Below, one piece after another: positions 37,116 to 45,998 of a DNA stretch of 64,000 bases. The DNA comes from Acinetobacter sp. TR3 (GTDB lineage: Bacteria > Pseudomonadota > Gammaproteobacteria > Pseudomonadales > Moraxellaceae). Numbering within the stretch: position 1 is the first letter of the stretch; each line of letters begins with the position of its first letter. The stretch is taken from NCBI RefSeq assembly GCF_027105055.1, contig NZ_CP114264.1, positions 1,488,001-1,552,000 of the forward strand, given 5' to 3'. The notes beneath the pieces are model-generated. The model ran no database searches, was not told the DNA's origin, and saw only the letters and a program-made list of their open reading frames with translations. A program made the position numbers and the translations under genes.

Positions 37116-37475
37116 ATGTTAAATGTAATTGATGGTTTCAATTTCGATGTGCCACCAGCAGAAAGCCAAATTATTGCTTTAGCTCATCATCATCGTAAAT
37201 TACTCGATGAGGCAATCTTTCATCAGGAGATTCACTTAGGTGACTATTGTTTAGCACAGCGCAAAAGGGTTTACGATTTCGCAAGTCATTTAAGCCCTGA
37301 ACAAAAAGATCGGTTTTATGATATTTACAACGGCGAGTTGAAACGTATTGCTGATGATGATGATTTACATCCAGCTGATGCTGAAAGTGGTGTAGGGATG
37401 TTTGCTATATTTTTGACACTTGTGATTATTGCATTCATTTTATATTTCGCCTTTGTCCGTTCGCTTATGAGTTGA
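37116..37475 (+). CDS. Hypothetical protein with C-terminal membrane anchor
   Basis: Protein of 119 residues from the ATG at 37116, which has AAGGAGAAGA just upstream; an in-frame start at 37083 is weaker. The soluble part (HHHRKLLDEAIFHQEIHLGDYCLAQRKRVYDF) is helical and charged, and a single hydrophobic helix (about 95-116) closes the protein, so it is probably a tail-anchored inner-membrane protein. No family is recognised. Confidence 0.65.
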   Translation: MLNVIDGFNFDVPPAESQIIALAHHHRKLLDEAIFHQEIHLGDYCLAQRKRVYDFASHLSPEQKDRFYDIYNGELKRIADDDDLHPADAESGVGMFAIFLTLVIIAFILYFAFVRSLMS

Positions 37476-37488
37476 TTAATACCATATG

Positions 37489-37528
37489 AGCGTTCAATAA
37501 ACTTACTGGCGGTGAATTATTGAACGCT
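37489..37528. repeat. Perfect 12-base inverted repeat
   Basis: AGCGTTCAATAA at 37489-37500 and TTATTGAACGCT at 37517-37528 with a 16-base loop. It follows the tail-anchored protein gene by 14 bases but lacks a T tract, so it is a weak terminator candidate or another structure. Confidence 0.7.
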
Positions 37529-37582
37529 ACACTTGTCCTAAGCGAGCTAGACACATACACTACATCTAATTCGAGGTAGATT

Positions 37583-37912
37583 ATGCTGTCTATAATTTCT
37601 AAACATAAAGTTCTACAATCCAAATTGGGGTTGAAAATTGACCAATTTTATAATGCTTTGGTCAGTATCATTATTTTTTCTATTTTTATCCTTGCATTTT
37701 ATGCATTGAAACGTCCTGTTAATCCTTTGCAATATCAACAAGTGCTTCAGTTTTCACAGCAGGCCAGTCATCCTAAAACACAACAAATGGCAGTACATAT
37801 ACTGGAAAATTCTCAGATTCGCCGTGAAGATTATTTAAAGCTTTTGAACGCTTATCAATTTGAATCTAGTCGAATCAGAGAGTACCCAGCGATGGCGCAA
37901 GAAGATGAATAA
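37583..37912 (+). CDS. Hypothetical protein with one membrane helix
   Basis: A 109-residue protein with one hydrophobic helix at about 27-45 (VSIIIFSIFILAFYAL) and a periplasmic or cytoplasmic helical tail rich in Gln. The start has CGAGGTAG upstream. No family is recognised and there is no lipobox. It lies 120 bases before ftsY, but a link is not evident. Confidence 0.6.
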   Translation: MLSIISKHKVLQSKLGLKIDQFYNALVSIIIFSIFILAFYALKRPVNPLQYQQVLQFSQQASHPKTQQMAVHILENSQIRREDYLKLLNAYQFESSRIREYPAMAQEDE

Positions 37913-38032
37913 GTTTTAATCGACTCATTTCTATTTATAAATGAACAGTTTGCCTTAGTCAGGAAAAAGAAATCAATTTGTGCTAGACTGACCATCTTTT
38001 AAAAAAGCTGCTTTTTTTCTCAAGGAATCGAC

Positions 38033-39151
38033 ATGCAACAGCAATCGAATATGCAAAATAAATTCTTGATAAATGCCGATATCGGAGATGACGATGTCAC
38101 ATTACCAAGTTTACCTGCTGTCGATGTTCCCATTATTGAGCCAGTAGCAAAAAATACTGTTGAAATGCCATCACCTGTAGTTGTGGAAGAAACATCTGTT
38201 CCTGCTATTACAGAAGAAGCTAAGTCAACGGGTTTCTTTGGTCGTATGAAGGATGGTTTGACTAAAACGCGTCGTAGTTTTACGGATGGTATGGTCAATA
38301 TCTTAATTGGTGGCAAAGAAATTGATGATGAGTTATTAGAGGAAGTTGAAGAACAGCTACTCATCGCCGACATTGGTGTCGATGCGACCAAAACTATTAT
38401 CGCGAATCTTACTGAAAGAACTGCGCGTGGAGATTTAATTTATTCGCATGCGCTCTACAAAGCATTACAAGAAGAGTTGGTTGCATTACTTGCACCACGT
38501 GTCAAACCATTACATATCGATCCAAATAAATCGCCTTATGTGATTTTAATGGTGGGTGTAAATGGCGTAGGTAAAACGACGACTATTGGTAAACTGGCTA
38601 AACGTTTACAAGGTGAAGGTAAAAAAGTCATGCTAGCGGCGGGTGATACTTTCCGTGCTGCAGCGACTGAGCAACTACAAATTTGGGGTGAACGTAACGA
38701 TATTCCAGTTGTCGCTCAGGGGCATGGTGCAGATAGTGCATCGGTTATTTTTGATGCTTTTGAAAGTGCGCGTGCAAAGGGTATTGATGTTCTAATCGCT
38801 GACACAGCAGGTCGTTTGCAAAATAAATCAAATCTTATGGAAGAGTTGAAAAAAGTTAAACGTGTGATGCAGAAGATTGATGCAACTGCACCGCATGAAA
38901 TTATGTTAATTGTAGATGCGGGGACAGGCCAAAATGCAATTAACCAAGTGCAACTGTTTGATGAGGCGGTTGGCTTAACGGGTATTACGATTACTAAACT
39001 TGATGGTACAGCGAAAGGTGGTGTGTTATTTAATATCGCGAGTCGTACCCATGTGCCAATTCGTTATATCGGTGTCGGTGAAAAGATTGATGATTTACGC
39101 CCATTCTCAGCAAAATCATTTGTTGCGGCATTATTTGAAACTGATAAGTAA
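38033..39151 (+). CDS. ftsY: Signal recognition particle receptor FtsY
   Basis: GTPase receptor that delivers ribosome-SRP complexes to the Sec translocon at the inner membrane. An acidic N-terminal region (about 1-65) precedes the NG domain. GTPase motifs: GVNGVGKTTT (about 175-184), DTFRAAATEQL, DTAGRLQNK, TKLDGTAKGG and GVGEKIDDLRPF. The length of 372 residues is typical of a version with a short acidic domain. A terminator follows. Confidence 0.96.
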   Translation: MQQQSNMQNKFLINADIGDDDVTLPSLPAVDVPIIEPVAKNTVEMPSPVVVEETSVPAITEEAKSTGFFGRMKDGLTKTRRSFTDGMVNILIGGKEIDDELLEEVEEQLLIADIGVDATKTIIANLTERTARGDLIYSHALYKALQEELVALLAPRVKPLHIDPNKSPYVILMVGVNGVGKTTTIGKLAKRLQGEGKKVMLAAGDTFRAAATEQLQIWGERNDIPVVAQGHGADSASVIFDAFESARAKGIDVLIADTAGRLQNKSNLMEELKKVKRVMQKIDATAPHEIMLIVDAGTGQNAINQVQLFDEAVGLTGITITKLDGTAKGGVLFNIASRTHVPIRYIGVGEKIDDLRPFSAKSFVAALFETDK

Positions 39152-39169
39152 TTAGTTTATGTTAAAAGT

Positions 39170-39194
39170 ACTCCACTCAATGTGGAGTTTTTTT
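39170..39194 (+). terminator. Terminator after ftsY
   Basis: ACTCCAC and GTGGAGT pair around TCAAT, followed by TTTTTTT. Confidence 0.9.
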
Positions 39195-39226
39195 ATAGTT
39201 CACAAATAGCATTGTTTCAAAAATAA

Positions 39227-39272
39227 AACGATCTGTCATATTTTTTAGACTATTCCTAAAAAATGTATCGTT
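39227..39272 (+). promoter_or_regulatory. Nested dyad upstream of the nitroreductase gene
   Basis: ATTTTTTAG at 39240-39248 pairs with CTAAAAAAT at 39256-39264, and outside it AACGAT at 39227-39232 pairs with ATCGTT at 39267-39272. It lies 54 bases before the start codon, as an operator would. Confidence 0.45.
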
Positions 39273-39326
39273 ATACACTACATTCAATCCAAGATAACGC
39301 CTTAAAGGTATAGTAGGAATAACAAC

Positions 39327-39923
39327 ATGAGTAACTTTCTAAATAGCATTAAATCACGTCGTACCATTTATGCAATTGGTAAAAATCTTACAGTTGACCA
39401 AGCAACGATTGAAGAAACAATTCGCGAAGCAGTAAAACAAAGCCCATCATCATTCAACTCACAAACTTCACGTGTTGTAACTTTATATGGTGAATCACAC
39501 CATAAATTTTGGGAAATTGTTCGCGAAACTTTACGAAAAATGGTTCCAGCAGAAGCATTTGCAAATACTAGTGCTAAAATTGATAGTTTCTCAGCAGGTT
39601 TTGGTACAGCGTTATTTTATGAAGATCAAGATGTTGTAAAAGGTTTACAAGAGCAATTCGCACTGTATGCGGATAACTTCCCAGTTTGGTCTGAACATTC
39701 AAGTGCGATTGCCCAGTTCGCAACATGGACTGCATTATCTGAAATTGGTGTTGGTGCATCATTACAGCACTATAATCCAATCGTGGATGCCGAAGTGGCT
39801 GAAACTTTTGATATTCCATCAAACTGGAAATTACGTGCCCAGTTAGTATTCGGTTCTATTGAAGCGGCTGCTGGTGAAAAAACCTATATGGATGATGCTG
39901 CACGTTTCAAAACTTTTAACTAA
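39327..39923 (+). CDS. Nitroreductase family protein
   Basis: FMN-dependent oxidoreductase fold of 198 residues, close to the fatty-acid-repression HBN1/oxygen-insensitive nitroreductase branch. Visible: SRRTIYAIGKNL at the N-terminus (FMN phosphate contact), QSPSSFNSQTSRVV and the C-terminal GVGASLQHYNP and AQLVFGSIEAAAGEK. It acts in the cytoplasm on quinones, nitro compounds or similar; the natural substrate is not clear. An unusual nested dyad upstream suggests regulation. Confidence 0.88.
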   Translation: MSNFLNSIKSRRTIYAIGKNLTVDQATIEETIREAVKQSPSSFNSQTSRVVTLYGESHHKFWEIVRETLRKMVPAEAFANTSAKIDSFSAGFGTALFYEDQDVVKGLQEQFALYADNFPVWSEHSSAIAQFATWTALSEIGVGASLQHYNPIVDAEVAETFDIPSNWKLRAQLVFGSIEAAAGEKTYMDDAARFKTFN

Positions 39924-39942
39924 GTAAATATACGTATCACTA

Positions 39943-39969
39943 AAAAGAGCACTCAATGTGCTCTTTTTT
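39943..39969 (+). terminator. Terminator after the nitroreductase gene
   Basis: AGAGCAC and GTGCTCT pair around TCAAT, followed by TTTTTT. Confidence 0.9.
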
Positions 39970-40144
39970 ATTTAAGGTTTGTATTCGCCAAAAGAACTAT
40001 GGCGCTTAGCATTAAAACTAATGTATATATCTTAAAAAAGGCAAATTGTTGGAATAGACAGTTTTGTTTTATGTCATAAAATGGTCATAATCGCAGAGCA
40101 TAGTGCTTACGATTTAATAAATTGTTTATATCGAGAAGAGTCTA

Positions 40145-40828
40145 ATGTCTTTAAGAGTTGGTGTTGCTGCTTTCGGGTTATTATTAAGTAGTTCAGTTTT
40201 TTCAGCAGTCACAATCACTGCACCTGAAGAAATCGTGATTCTTGCGGTAAATGGTCAAGAAGTAAATAATGGTTTAATTCCTTCTAAGAAAAATAACTAT
40301 CAGGTTGATGCTGGAAATCTAACAGTCAATGTGCGTTATCGTGAATATTTTGATCATTTAAATGGTGAGCATGATATTGTTAAATCAGGTGTTGTAACAA
40401 TTCAAGCAACGGATCTGAAAGACAATCAAGCGTATAATTTAGCGTTGATAAATGCACCAAAGAACTTTAGTGAAGCAAAAAAATATGCTGAACAACCAAC
40501 TGTTGCTTTATATGATCAAAACAAGCAGCTTGTTGTGCAGCAAACAGGTGCTAACAATGAAGTACAGCCTTGGTTTACAGGTAGTAGTTTACTTGGGCGT
40601 ACGCTAGATCTAACGCAAAAAAATAAGAACAATACCGTGAATCAACCTGCACCTGTTTATGCAGGAACAACATCACAAGTAGTTGCAACTGCGCCTGTAG
40701 CAGTAACAACAGTAGCGGCAATCGGTACAGCAAAAACCACAGATCAACAATTAGCAGAATTGTGGCAGAAAGCATCTAAAGCTGAGCGCCAAAAATTTAT
40801 GGCTTGGTTAGCGGGTCAAACCAACTAA
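40145..40828 (+). CDS. DUF2057 (YccT-like) exported protein
   Basis: A 227-residue protein with a clear signal peptide (MSLRVGVAAFGLLLSSSVFSA, cleavage near residue 21). The mature part VTITAPEEIVILAVNGQEVN, followed by QVDAGNLTVNVRYREYF, is the DUF2057 pattern; the E. coli member YccT affects curli formation. The C-terminus has a Thr/Val/Ala-rich linker and ends AERQKFMAWLAGQ. Probably periplasmic. A terminator follows directly. Confidence 0.8.
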   Translation: MSLRVGVAAFGLLLSSSVFSAVTITAPEEIVILAVNGQEVNNGLIPSKKNNYQVDAGNLTVNVRYREYFDHLNGEHDIVKSGVVTIQATDLKDNQAYNLALINAPKNFSEAKKYAEQPTVALYDQNKQLVVQQTGANNEVQPWFTGSSLLGRTLDLTQKNKNNTVNQPAPVYAGTTSQVVATAPVAVTTVAAIGTAKTTDQQLAELWQKASKAERQKFMAWLAGQTN

Positions 40829-40844
40829 TTAACTCGCCCATTTT

Positions 40845-40872
40845 AAAAAACCGATGTTATCATCGGTTTTTT
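40845..40872 (+). terminator. Terminator after the DUF2057 gene
   Basis: AAAAAACCGATG and CATCGGTTTTTT pair around TTAT. Confidence 0.92.
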
Positions 40873-40892
40873 ATTGAATGTATAAAATAGAA

Positions 40893-41414
40893 ATGTCTTT
40901 AAACATTAAAAATGCAAAAATTTATGATGTAGCGCAATTGGTTGAATTAATCAATTTGGCTTATCGGGCTCAGTCTGGTCGAAGTTGGACGACAGAAAAA
41001 GCATTTGTAGATGGAACACGTATTACCAAAGAGCAACTAAATATAGAGCTAAATCAATCAAATTTTGAATTACTTGTTGGTGAAAATGAACAAGGTTCTT
41101 TGGTTGGTTGCATTGGATTAAGTTTGAATGATGATTATATCGAGATAGGTACTTTTGCGATTGATCCAACAATTCAAAATTTAGGTTATGGCAGAGAAAT
41201 GCTTAACTATGTTGAAACTTATATTACTCAGAACTATTCGAGTGTTCGACGCTTAATCATGTATGTTCTAGATGTTCGTATTGAGTTGATGGCATATTAT
41301 CAACGTCGTGGTTATCAGATCACAGGGCGTACAGAGTCTTATCCTATAGATGCTGATGTTGGTCAACCATTAGTACCAATTCAGCTGATTGAAATGGAAA
41401 AAGTGATTGCATAA
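40893..41414 (+). CDS. GNAT family N-acetyltransferase
   Basis: Protein of about 173 residues from the ATG at 40893; an ATG at 40878 would add five residues. The acetyl-CoA binding motif is FAIDPTIQNLGYGREMLNYVE (an R/Q-x-x-G-x-G/A form reading QNLGYG), with MAYYQRRGYQITGRTESYPI as the closing motif. The substrate cannot be predicted. It starts directly after the terminator of the upstream gene. Confidence 0.85.
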   Translation: MSLNIKNAKIYDVAQLVELINLAYRAQSGRSWTTEKAFVDGTRITKEQLNIELNQSNFELLVGENEQGSLVGCIGLSLNDDYIEIGTFAIDPTIQNLGYGREMLNYVETYITQNYSSVRRLIMYVLDVRIELMAYYQRRGYQITGRTESYPIDADVGQPLVPIQLIEMEKVIA

Positions 41415-41558
41415 GAAATTTGTATTCTATTGTGTTTTGTTTTTAGAGCTTTGATGAAGTTTAACAAGTTTTTAGATAACTTCACGATAGTCTAGGATTT
41501 TTATCATTTTCTGATTAGGCTAGTTAGGAATGTTAAATAAAAAATAGAGAGTTCAAAC

Positions 41559-41975
41559 ATGGGGAATTTGAAAAATAGAAGAAAATATATCGTCATTTTC
41601 ACTCTTTGTATTTTATTGATCGCTTATTATTTTTTATGGTTGGGTCAAAGAGACGTTTATCAATTAACTGATATGCATGAAGTGGAAAAAGGCTGCTATC
41701 AGTATGAATCTGATGAAGGATTAAAAAATATAGCACGTCATGAGATTATTCGTTTGTACGGAACGGATGCCTTAAATGAACAAAGAAAACTTTATGTTTA
41801 TCATATCAAGTACACAAATGAAATTGGGGTAGGCGGTAGACCATATGGGTTTTTAAAAGCTTTTTATCTTTATTTCTTTGCTAATAATTATCTTACGCCA
41901 CTGACAGTTATTCTAGTAAATAACCCAGAGAGTATGTGTATATCCATACAATCAGCTTTGTACCAAAAAAACTAA
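41559..41975 (+). CDS. Hypothetical membrane-anchored protein
   Basis: A 138-residue protein with an N-terminal signal-anchor (about 9-28, YIVIFTLCILLIAYYFLWL) and an extracytoplasmic domain with two cysteines (CYQYESDEG and SMCISIQ) that could form a disulfide. The start has AGAGAG upstream. No family is recognised. Confidence 0.6.
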   Translation: MGNLKNRRKYIVIFTLCILLIAYYFLWLGQRDVYQLTDMHEVEKGCYQYESDEGLKNIARHEIIRLYGTDALNEQRKLYVYHIKYTNEIGVGGRPYGFLKAFYLYFFANNYLTPLTVILVNNPESMCISIQSALYQKN

Positions 41976-42057
41976 AAAGATGTTCAATAACCAGAATCAT
42001 AGGAATTTTATTCATAGTTCATCATTACTTTGTAATGACAATGTGCTTATGAAGTAA

Positions 42058-42083
42058 AAAAGAGGAAGCATAGCTTCCTCTTT
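42058..42083 (-). terminator. Terminator of the cyd operon
   Basis: AAAGAGGAAGC and GCTTCCTCTTT pair around ATA; on the minus strand TTTTTTAC follows, after ybgE. Confidence 0.9.
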
Positions 42084-42102
42084 CTATTTGATTTGTTAAG
42101 GA

Positions 42103-42399
42103 CTAATTACCAATCCAAATATAATAACCTAAGATCATCAGAGGCCATGCAATATAAGGACTAAATAACCATTTCCATAACCAGAATCTTGGTATAAACC
42201 CAACACCATGAATAAAACCACCAGAAATTCCGACCATGACGAGCATCAGCATACTGTGGTTATAGTGACCATTAGCATCTAACATCAGTGATGGGTGTAC
42301 CAATAAAATAGCAGCAAGCGGCAATGCCAACAAAAACGAAACGGTCATTGCAAGCACTTGCGCTTTACTATTCTTCGGTGTTGTCATTGCTTCAGCCAT
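42103..42399 (-). CDS. ybgE: Cyd operon protein YbgE
   Basis: Small membrane protein of 98 residues found at the end of cytochrome bd operons; its role is not firmly known. Three hydrophobic segments are visible, with GGFIHGVGFIPRFWLWKWLFSPYIAWPLM, the conserved YbgE core. I chose the ATG at 42399 because GAGGAA from the end of cydX is its ribosome binding site; ATG at 42414 overlaps cydX by 11 bases. Confidence 0.85.
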   Translation of the reverse strand: MAEAMTTPKNSKAQVLAMTVSFLLALPLAAILLVHPSLMLDANGHYNHSMLMLVMVGISGGFIHGVGFIPRFWLWKWLFSPYIAWPLMILGYYIWIGN

Positions 42400-42403
42400 T
42401 TTA

Positions 42404-42505
42404 TTATTCCTCATCTAAATCTTGATGGTGTTCGATATACAGCGCACTGAGTACACCTGCGAAGCATGCCATCAAAATGCCTAGAATCCATGCAAAATAC
42501 CACAT
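42404..42505 (-). CDS. cydX: Cytochrome bd oxidase small subunit CydX
   Basis: A 33-residue gene too short for routine gene calling. It reads MWYFAWILGILMACFAGVLS then ALYIEHHQDLDEE, with one transmembrane helix after the conserved MWYFAWILG start and an acidic tail, exactly the form of CydX/YbgT, which stabilises the CydAB haems. It lies 14 bases after the cydB stop, with AGGAGATG upstream, and its end supplies the ribosome binding site of ybgE. Confidence 0.95.
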   Translation of the reverse strand: MWYFAWILGILMACFAGVLSALYIEHHQDLDEE

Positions 42506-42519
42506 TTCACATCTCCTCA

Positions 42520-43665
42520 TTAGTACAAACTATGTGAATTTTCTTCAATGTGTTTGTTAGTGATGACACCCCACATTTTGTAATAAGACCAAGAGGTATA
42601 GATCAAAATGAGAGGAACAAAAATACAAGCAGCAACAGTCATTACACCTAGAGTTTTGTGACTAGAAACAGCATCCCACATTGTTAAGCTTGACGTTGGA
42701 TCTATACTTGATGGTAATAAGAATGGGAATAATGCAAAACCAGCGGTTAAGATTGCACCCACAATCATCAGGCTTGTACCAGTAAAACTCACAGCCGCTT
42801 TATGTTTCGCTGCGCTAATGATCACTAGTAATGCACCTAAGATTGCAACAATCGGTGCAGCAATAGTAATTGGATAAGTTGCATAGTTGTTTAACCAACC
42901 ATGATTGGTATTAGTGACAACTTCTTTTGCAAGTGGATTTAATGCAGCATTAGTATTAACAGCAGTAGCATAACTATAGCCTGAGATATTTCCAAAGAAT
43001 AACCAAGCGCCAGCCGCTAAGAAACATATAAGGAATACTATTGCCATAATTTGAGTTGCTTTAGCCGAACGGTTATGTAAATCACCATCAGTACGAAGCA
43101 TTAACCATGCACCGCCGTGAGCAGATAACATTGACAAACTCACGATACCGCAAATCAGCGCAAATGGATTCAATAATGCAAAGAAGCTGCCTGTGTATTG
43201 AGAACGTAAGGTATCGTCTAAGCTAAATGGTACGCCCAAAAATAAGTTACCAAATGCAACACCGAATACTAGTGCTGGTACAGCACCACCGATGCACAGA
43301 CCCCAATCCCAAGAAGTACGCCATTGCGTATTTTCTAATTTAGAACGGTAGTCAAATCCAACAGGTCTGAGGAATAGCGCAAATAGAACGAGTAGTAATG
43401 CCCAATACATTCCAGAGAAAGCGACAGCATAAACCATTGGCCATGCGGCAAAAAGTGCACCACCAGCGGTAATAAACCAGACTTGGTTACCATCCCAGTG
43501 TGGTGCAATCGTATTGATTGCAGCACGTCTTTCAGAATCAGTTTTACCTACAAATGGCATCAGCGCCATTGAGCCCATATCAAAACCATCAGTGAGGGCA
43601 AAGCCAATGAGTAATACACCAACCAATACCCACCAAATAATTTTTAGGAGTTCATATTCGATCAT
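42520..43665 (-). CDS. cydB: Cytochrome d ubiquinol oxidase subunit II
   Basis: Subunit II of the high-affinity, non-proton-pumping quinol oxidase in the inner membrane. The 381-residue length, the N-terminal [14 protein letters not shown] and the repeated hydrophobic helices with [20 protein letters not shown] are diagnostic. The start overlaps the cydA stop by 4 bases (ATGA). It is followed closely by cydX. Confidence 0.96.
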   Translation of the reverse strand: MIEYELLKIIWWVLVGVLLIGFALTDGFDMGSMALMPFVGKTDSERRAAINTIAPHWDGNQVWFITAGGALFAAWPMVYAVAFSGMYWALLLVLFALFLRPVGFDYRSKLENTQWRTSWDWGLCIGGAVPALVFGVAFGNLFLGVPFSLDDTLRSQYTGSFFALLNPFALICGIVSLSMLSAHGGAWLMLRTDGDLHNRSAKATQIMAIVFLICFLAAGAWLFFGNISGYSYATAVNTNAALNPLAKEVVTNTNHGWLNNYATYPITIAAPIVAILGALLVIISAAKHKAAVSFTGTSLMIVGAILTAGFALFPFLLPSSIDPTSSLTMWDAVSSHKTLGVMTVAACIFVPLILIYTSWSYYKMWGVITNKHIEENSHSLY

Positions 43666-45239
43666 GATTGAGCCTCCCCAGTTTTTGCAGCTAGTTTTTC
43701 AAAATGATATTTACCAGTGTGCAACGAACTTGGACCTAAACGAGCAAATTTGATCATTAAGTACATTTCAATAATGAGCAGTACAGTATAGAACGCAGCA
43801 AGTGCAATAATTGATCCCCATACATCACCTGTGCTTAAAGAAGATGCAGATAGATGTGTTGGTAAAACTTCACCAATAGACCATGGTTGACGACCACCTT
43901 CAGCTACATACCAACCTGTTTGAATTGCAATCCATGGTAGTGGAAGAGCAAATAGAGCAAATTTAAGTAACCATGGTTTTGTTTCGGCATTACGTTTAGC
44001 GACTGACCATGCAGCCAGTAGGAAAAGTAATAACATTAATGCACCAGAAGCCACCATCGCACGGAACGAGAAGAACAATGCAGCGACATTTGGAATGGTA
44101 TCTTTAGTTGCTGCTTTGATATGTTCTTCAGTTGCGTCAACAACATTCGGTGTATATTTCTTTAATAGCAGACCATAGCCTAAGTCTTTTTGATTTTTTT
44201 CAAATGATGCAAGTAACTCTGGGGACTGATCGCCTGCACGGAGTTTTGTTAATTCGCTATACGCCACCATACCATTACGAATACGGATTTCATGCTCTTT
44301 CATCAAGTCATGTAAGCCAGTAACTTCTTTGTCTGTCGAGCGAGTTGCAATCATCCCCATAACATACGGAATTTTAATTGCATAATCGGTACGCATTTCT
44401 TTCTGGTTAGGAATACCAAATAAAGTAAATGCAGCAGGTGCAGGTTCAGTGTGCCATTCAGCTTCGATTGCAGCGAGTTTAGTTTTTTGAACATCGCCTA
44501 GCTCATAACCTGATTCGTCACCAAGTAAAATGACGCAGAAAGTTGAAGCTAAACCAAAAATTGCAGCAATCGCGAAAGAGCGACGAGCAAAGGGCATATC
44601 ACGTTTCTTTAGCATATAATAGCTTGAGATGGCGAGTACAAAAACTGCACCTGTGACATAACCAGCAGAAACGGTATGTACAAATTTTACTTGAGCGACT
44701 GGGTTGAAAATCAACGCTCCGAAGTCTACAAGTTCCATACGCATGGTTTCATAGTTAAATGCAGCACCAACAGGGTTTTGCATCCAACCATTGGCGATGA
44801 GAATCCACAAGGCTGACATATTAGAGCCAATCGCAACTAGCCAAGTTACACCTAAGTGTTGAACTTTAGAAAGACGATCCCAGCCAAAGAAGAATAGACC
44901 GATAAAAGTCGATTCTAGGAAGAAAGCCATTAAGCCTTCAATTGCAAGCGGGGCACCAAAGATGTCGCCTACATAGTGAGAATAATATGCCCAGTTTGTA
45001 CCGAACTGGAATTCCATGGTTAAACCAGTGGTTACACCTAAGGCAAAGTTAATCCCGAAGAGTTTCCCCCAAAATTTAGTCATGTCTTTATAAATTTCTT
45101 TGCCAGAAATCACATAAGTGGTTTCCATGATGGCAAGAATAAAAGCGAGACCTAAAGTTAGAGGGACGAAAAGAAAGTGATACATTGCGGTCATTGCAAA
45201 TTGGAACCGCGAAAGATCGACCACGCTTTCAGAAATCAT
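43662..45239 (-). CDS. cydA: Cytochrome d ubiquinol oxidase subunit I
   Basis: Subunit I, which carries haems b558, b595 and d and the quinol site. Visible: the conserved [20 protein letters not shown] with the haem-ligand His, [11 protein letters not shown], the long Q-loop region after [12 protein letters not shown], and [12 protein letters not shown] near the C-terminus. From ATG 45239 it has 525 residues. This start overlaps the cydP stop in TGATG, implying translational coupling. Confidence 0.97.
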   Translation of the reverse strand: MISESVVDLSRFQFAMTAMYHFLFVPLTLGLAFILAIMETTYVISGKEIYKDMTKFWGKLFGINFALGVTTGLTMEFQFGTNWAYYSHYVGDIFGAPLAIEGLMAFFLESTFIGLFFFGWDRLSKVQHLGVTWLVAIGSNMSALWILIANGWMQNPVGAAFNYETMRMELVDFGALIFNPVAQVKFVHTVSAGYVTGAVFVLAISSYYMLKKRDMPFARRSFAIAAIFGLASTFCVILLGDESGYELGDVQKTKLAAIEAEWHTEPAPAAFTLFGIPNQKEMRTDYAIKIPYVMGMIATRSTDKEVTGLHDLMKEHEIRIRNGMVAYSELTKLRAGDQSPELLASFEKNQKDLGYGLLLKKYTPNVVDATEEHIKAATKDTIPNVAALFFSFRAMVASGALMLLLFLLAAWSVAKRNAETKPWLLKFALFALPLPWIAIQTGWYVAEGGRQPWSIGEVLPTHLSASSLSTGDVWGSIIALAAFYTVLLIIEMYLMIKFARLGPSSLHTGKYHFEKLAAKTGEAQS

Positions 45240-45430
45240 CAACGTGTCTCCTGAGTTTTGGACATGTCACCAGCAATACGCTCGGCAACTTCATTGTTAA
45301 AATCTTTTGGAATCGTTGGGGCATCAAACCAGATATGTTTAATCACCATGAGAAGCACAACTTTAATAATAAGAATAATCGTAATTTCTCTGATTAATCT
45401 CCGATTTGAATCTTGAGAACTCATGTTCAT
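45239..45430 (-). CDS. cydP: Cytochrome oxidase putative small subunit CydP
   Basis: A 63-residue protein upstream of cydA, starting [20 protein letters not shown] with one membrane helix ([23 protein letters not shown]) and an [13 protein letters not shown] tail. This matches the small CydP-type protein that precedes cydAB in several proteobacteria. GAGG 9 bases upstream supports the ATG at 45430. The stop overlaps the cydA start by one base. Confidence 0.82.
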   Translation of the reverse strand: MNMSSQDSNRRLIREITIILIIKVVLLMVIKHIWFDAPTIPKDFNNEVAERIAGDMSKTQETR

Positions 45431-45588
45431 AGAACTTAGCCTCATATTTTAAAAAGATGTAAAACATTATTAAATAAAATTCATTAAAAATAAACCTTTA
45501 AGGGTTTTAAAATATTTTATATAAAATAAATGATTAATATCAATATCTTAAGCGTTTTTATTGAAGTAATTAAAAATATTTTGTTTAT

Positions 45589-45608
45589 CCAACTAAAATA
45601 ATATGAAT
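45589..45608 (+). repeat. Direct repeat copy 1 upstream of cyd
   Basis: Reads CCAACTAAAATAATATGAAT; the second copy at 45699-45718 differs only at one base (A to G). Copies are 110 bases apart. Confidence 0.75.
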
Positions 45609-45698
45609 TGATTTAAAAAGTTGATTAAAACAGTTGTATTTATATTTTTAAATCTGATTAAAATGGTTTGGTTTATAATTAATTCAAGATAAAATAAA

Positions 45699-45718
45699 CC
45701 AACTAAAATAGTATGAAT
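45699..45718 (+). repeat. Direct repeat copy 2 upstream of cyd
   Basis: Reads CCAACTAAAATAGTATGAAT. Its first bases also form the right arm of the inverted repeat with 45668-45676. Confidence 0.75.
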
Positions 45719-45954
45719 ATAAAAAATATAATATTTACAATAATTTAAAGAATTGATTACACAATTAAGTGATTTTTATAATGGATTCTGCACAAAACCT
45801 AGTGTATTGGTAGAGTTTGGTTTGAAAAATATGTGAAATATCATCCTTCATTTTAGTCTGAAAGTTAGATCAATAAGTTGATAGAAATGGAAGAGGTGAT
45901 TACACGTTTTTTACTTTTTCTTTATGTAACAAATTGTAACTTTAATGATGAATG

Positions 45955-45983
45955 AAAAAAATCTAATCGCTTCAATTAGATTT
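45955..45983 (-). terminator. Terminator of the YqiJ-like gene
   Basis: AAATCTAAT and ATTAGATTT pair around a 7-base loop; TTTTTTTC follows on the minus strand. Confidence 0.8.
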
Positions 45984-45998
45984 CAACGGATTTTGGGT

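Larger units (their letters stand above)
45431..45998. other. AT-rich control region upstream of the cyd operon
   Basis: About 570 bases with no gene. It holds a 20-base direct repeat (45589-45608 and 45699-45718, one mismatch) and an inverted repeat TTGGTTTAT (45668-45676) / ATAAACCAA (45694-45702). These could be sites for the oxygen or redox regulator of the operon. The far end holds the terminator of the next minus-strand gene. Confidence 0.55.
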
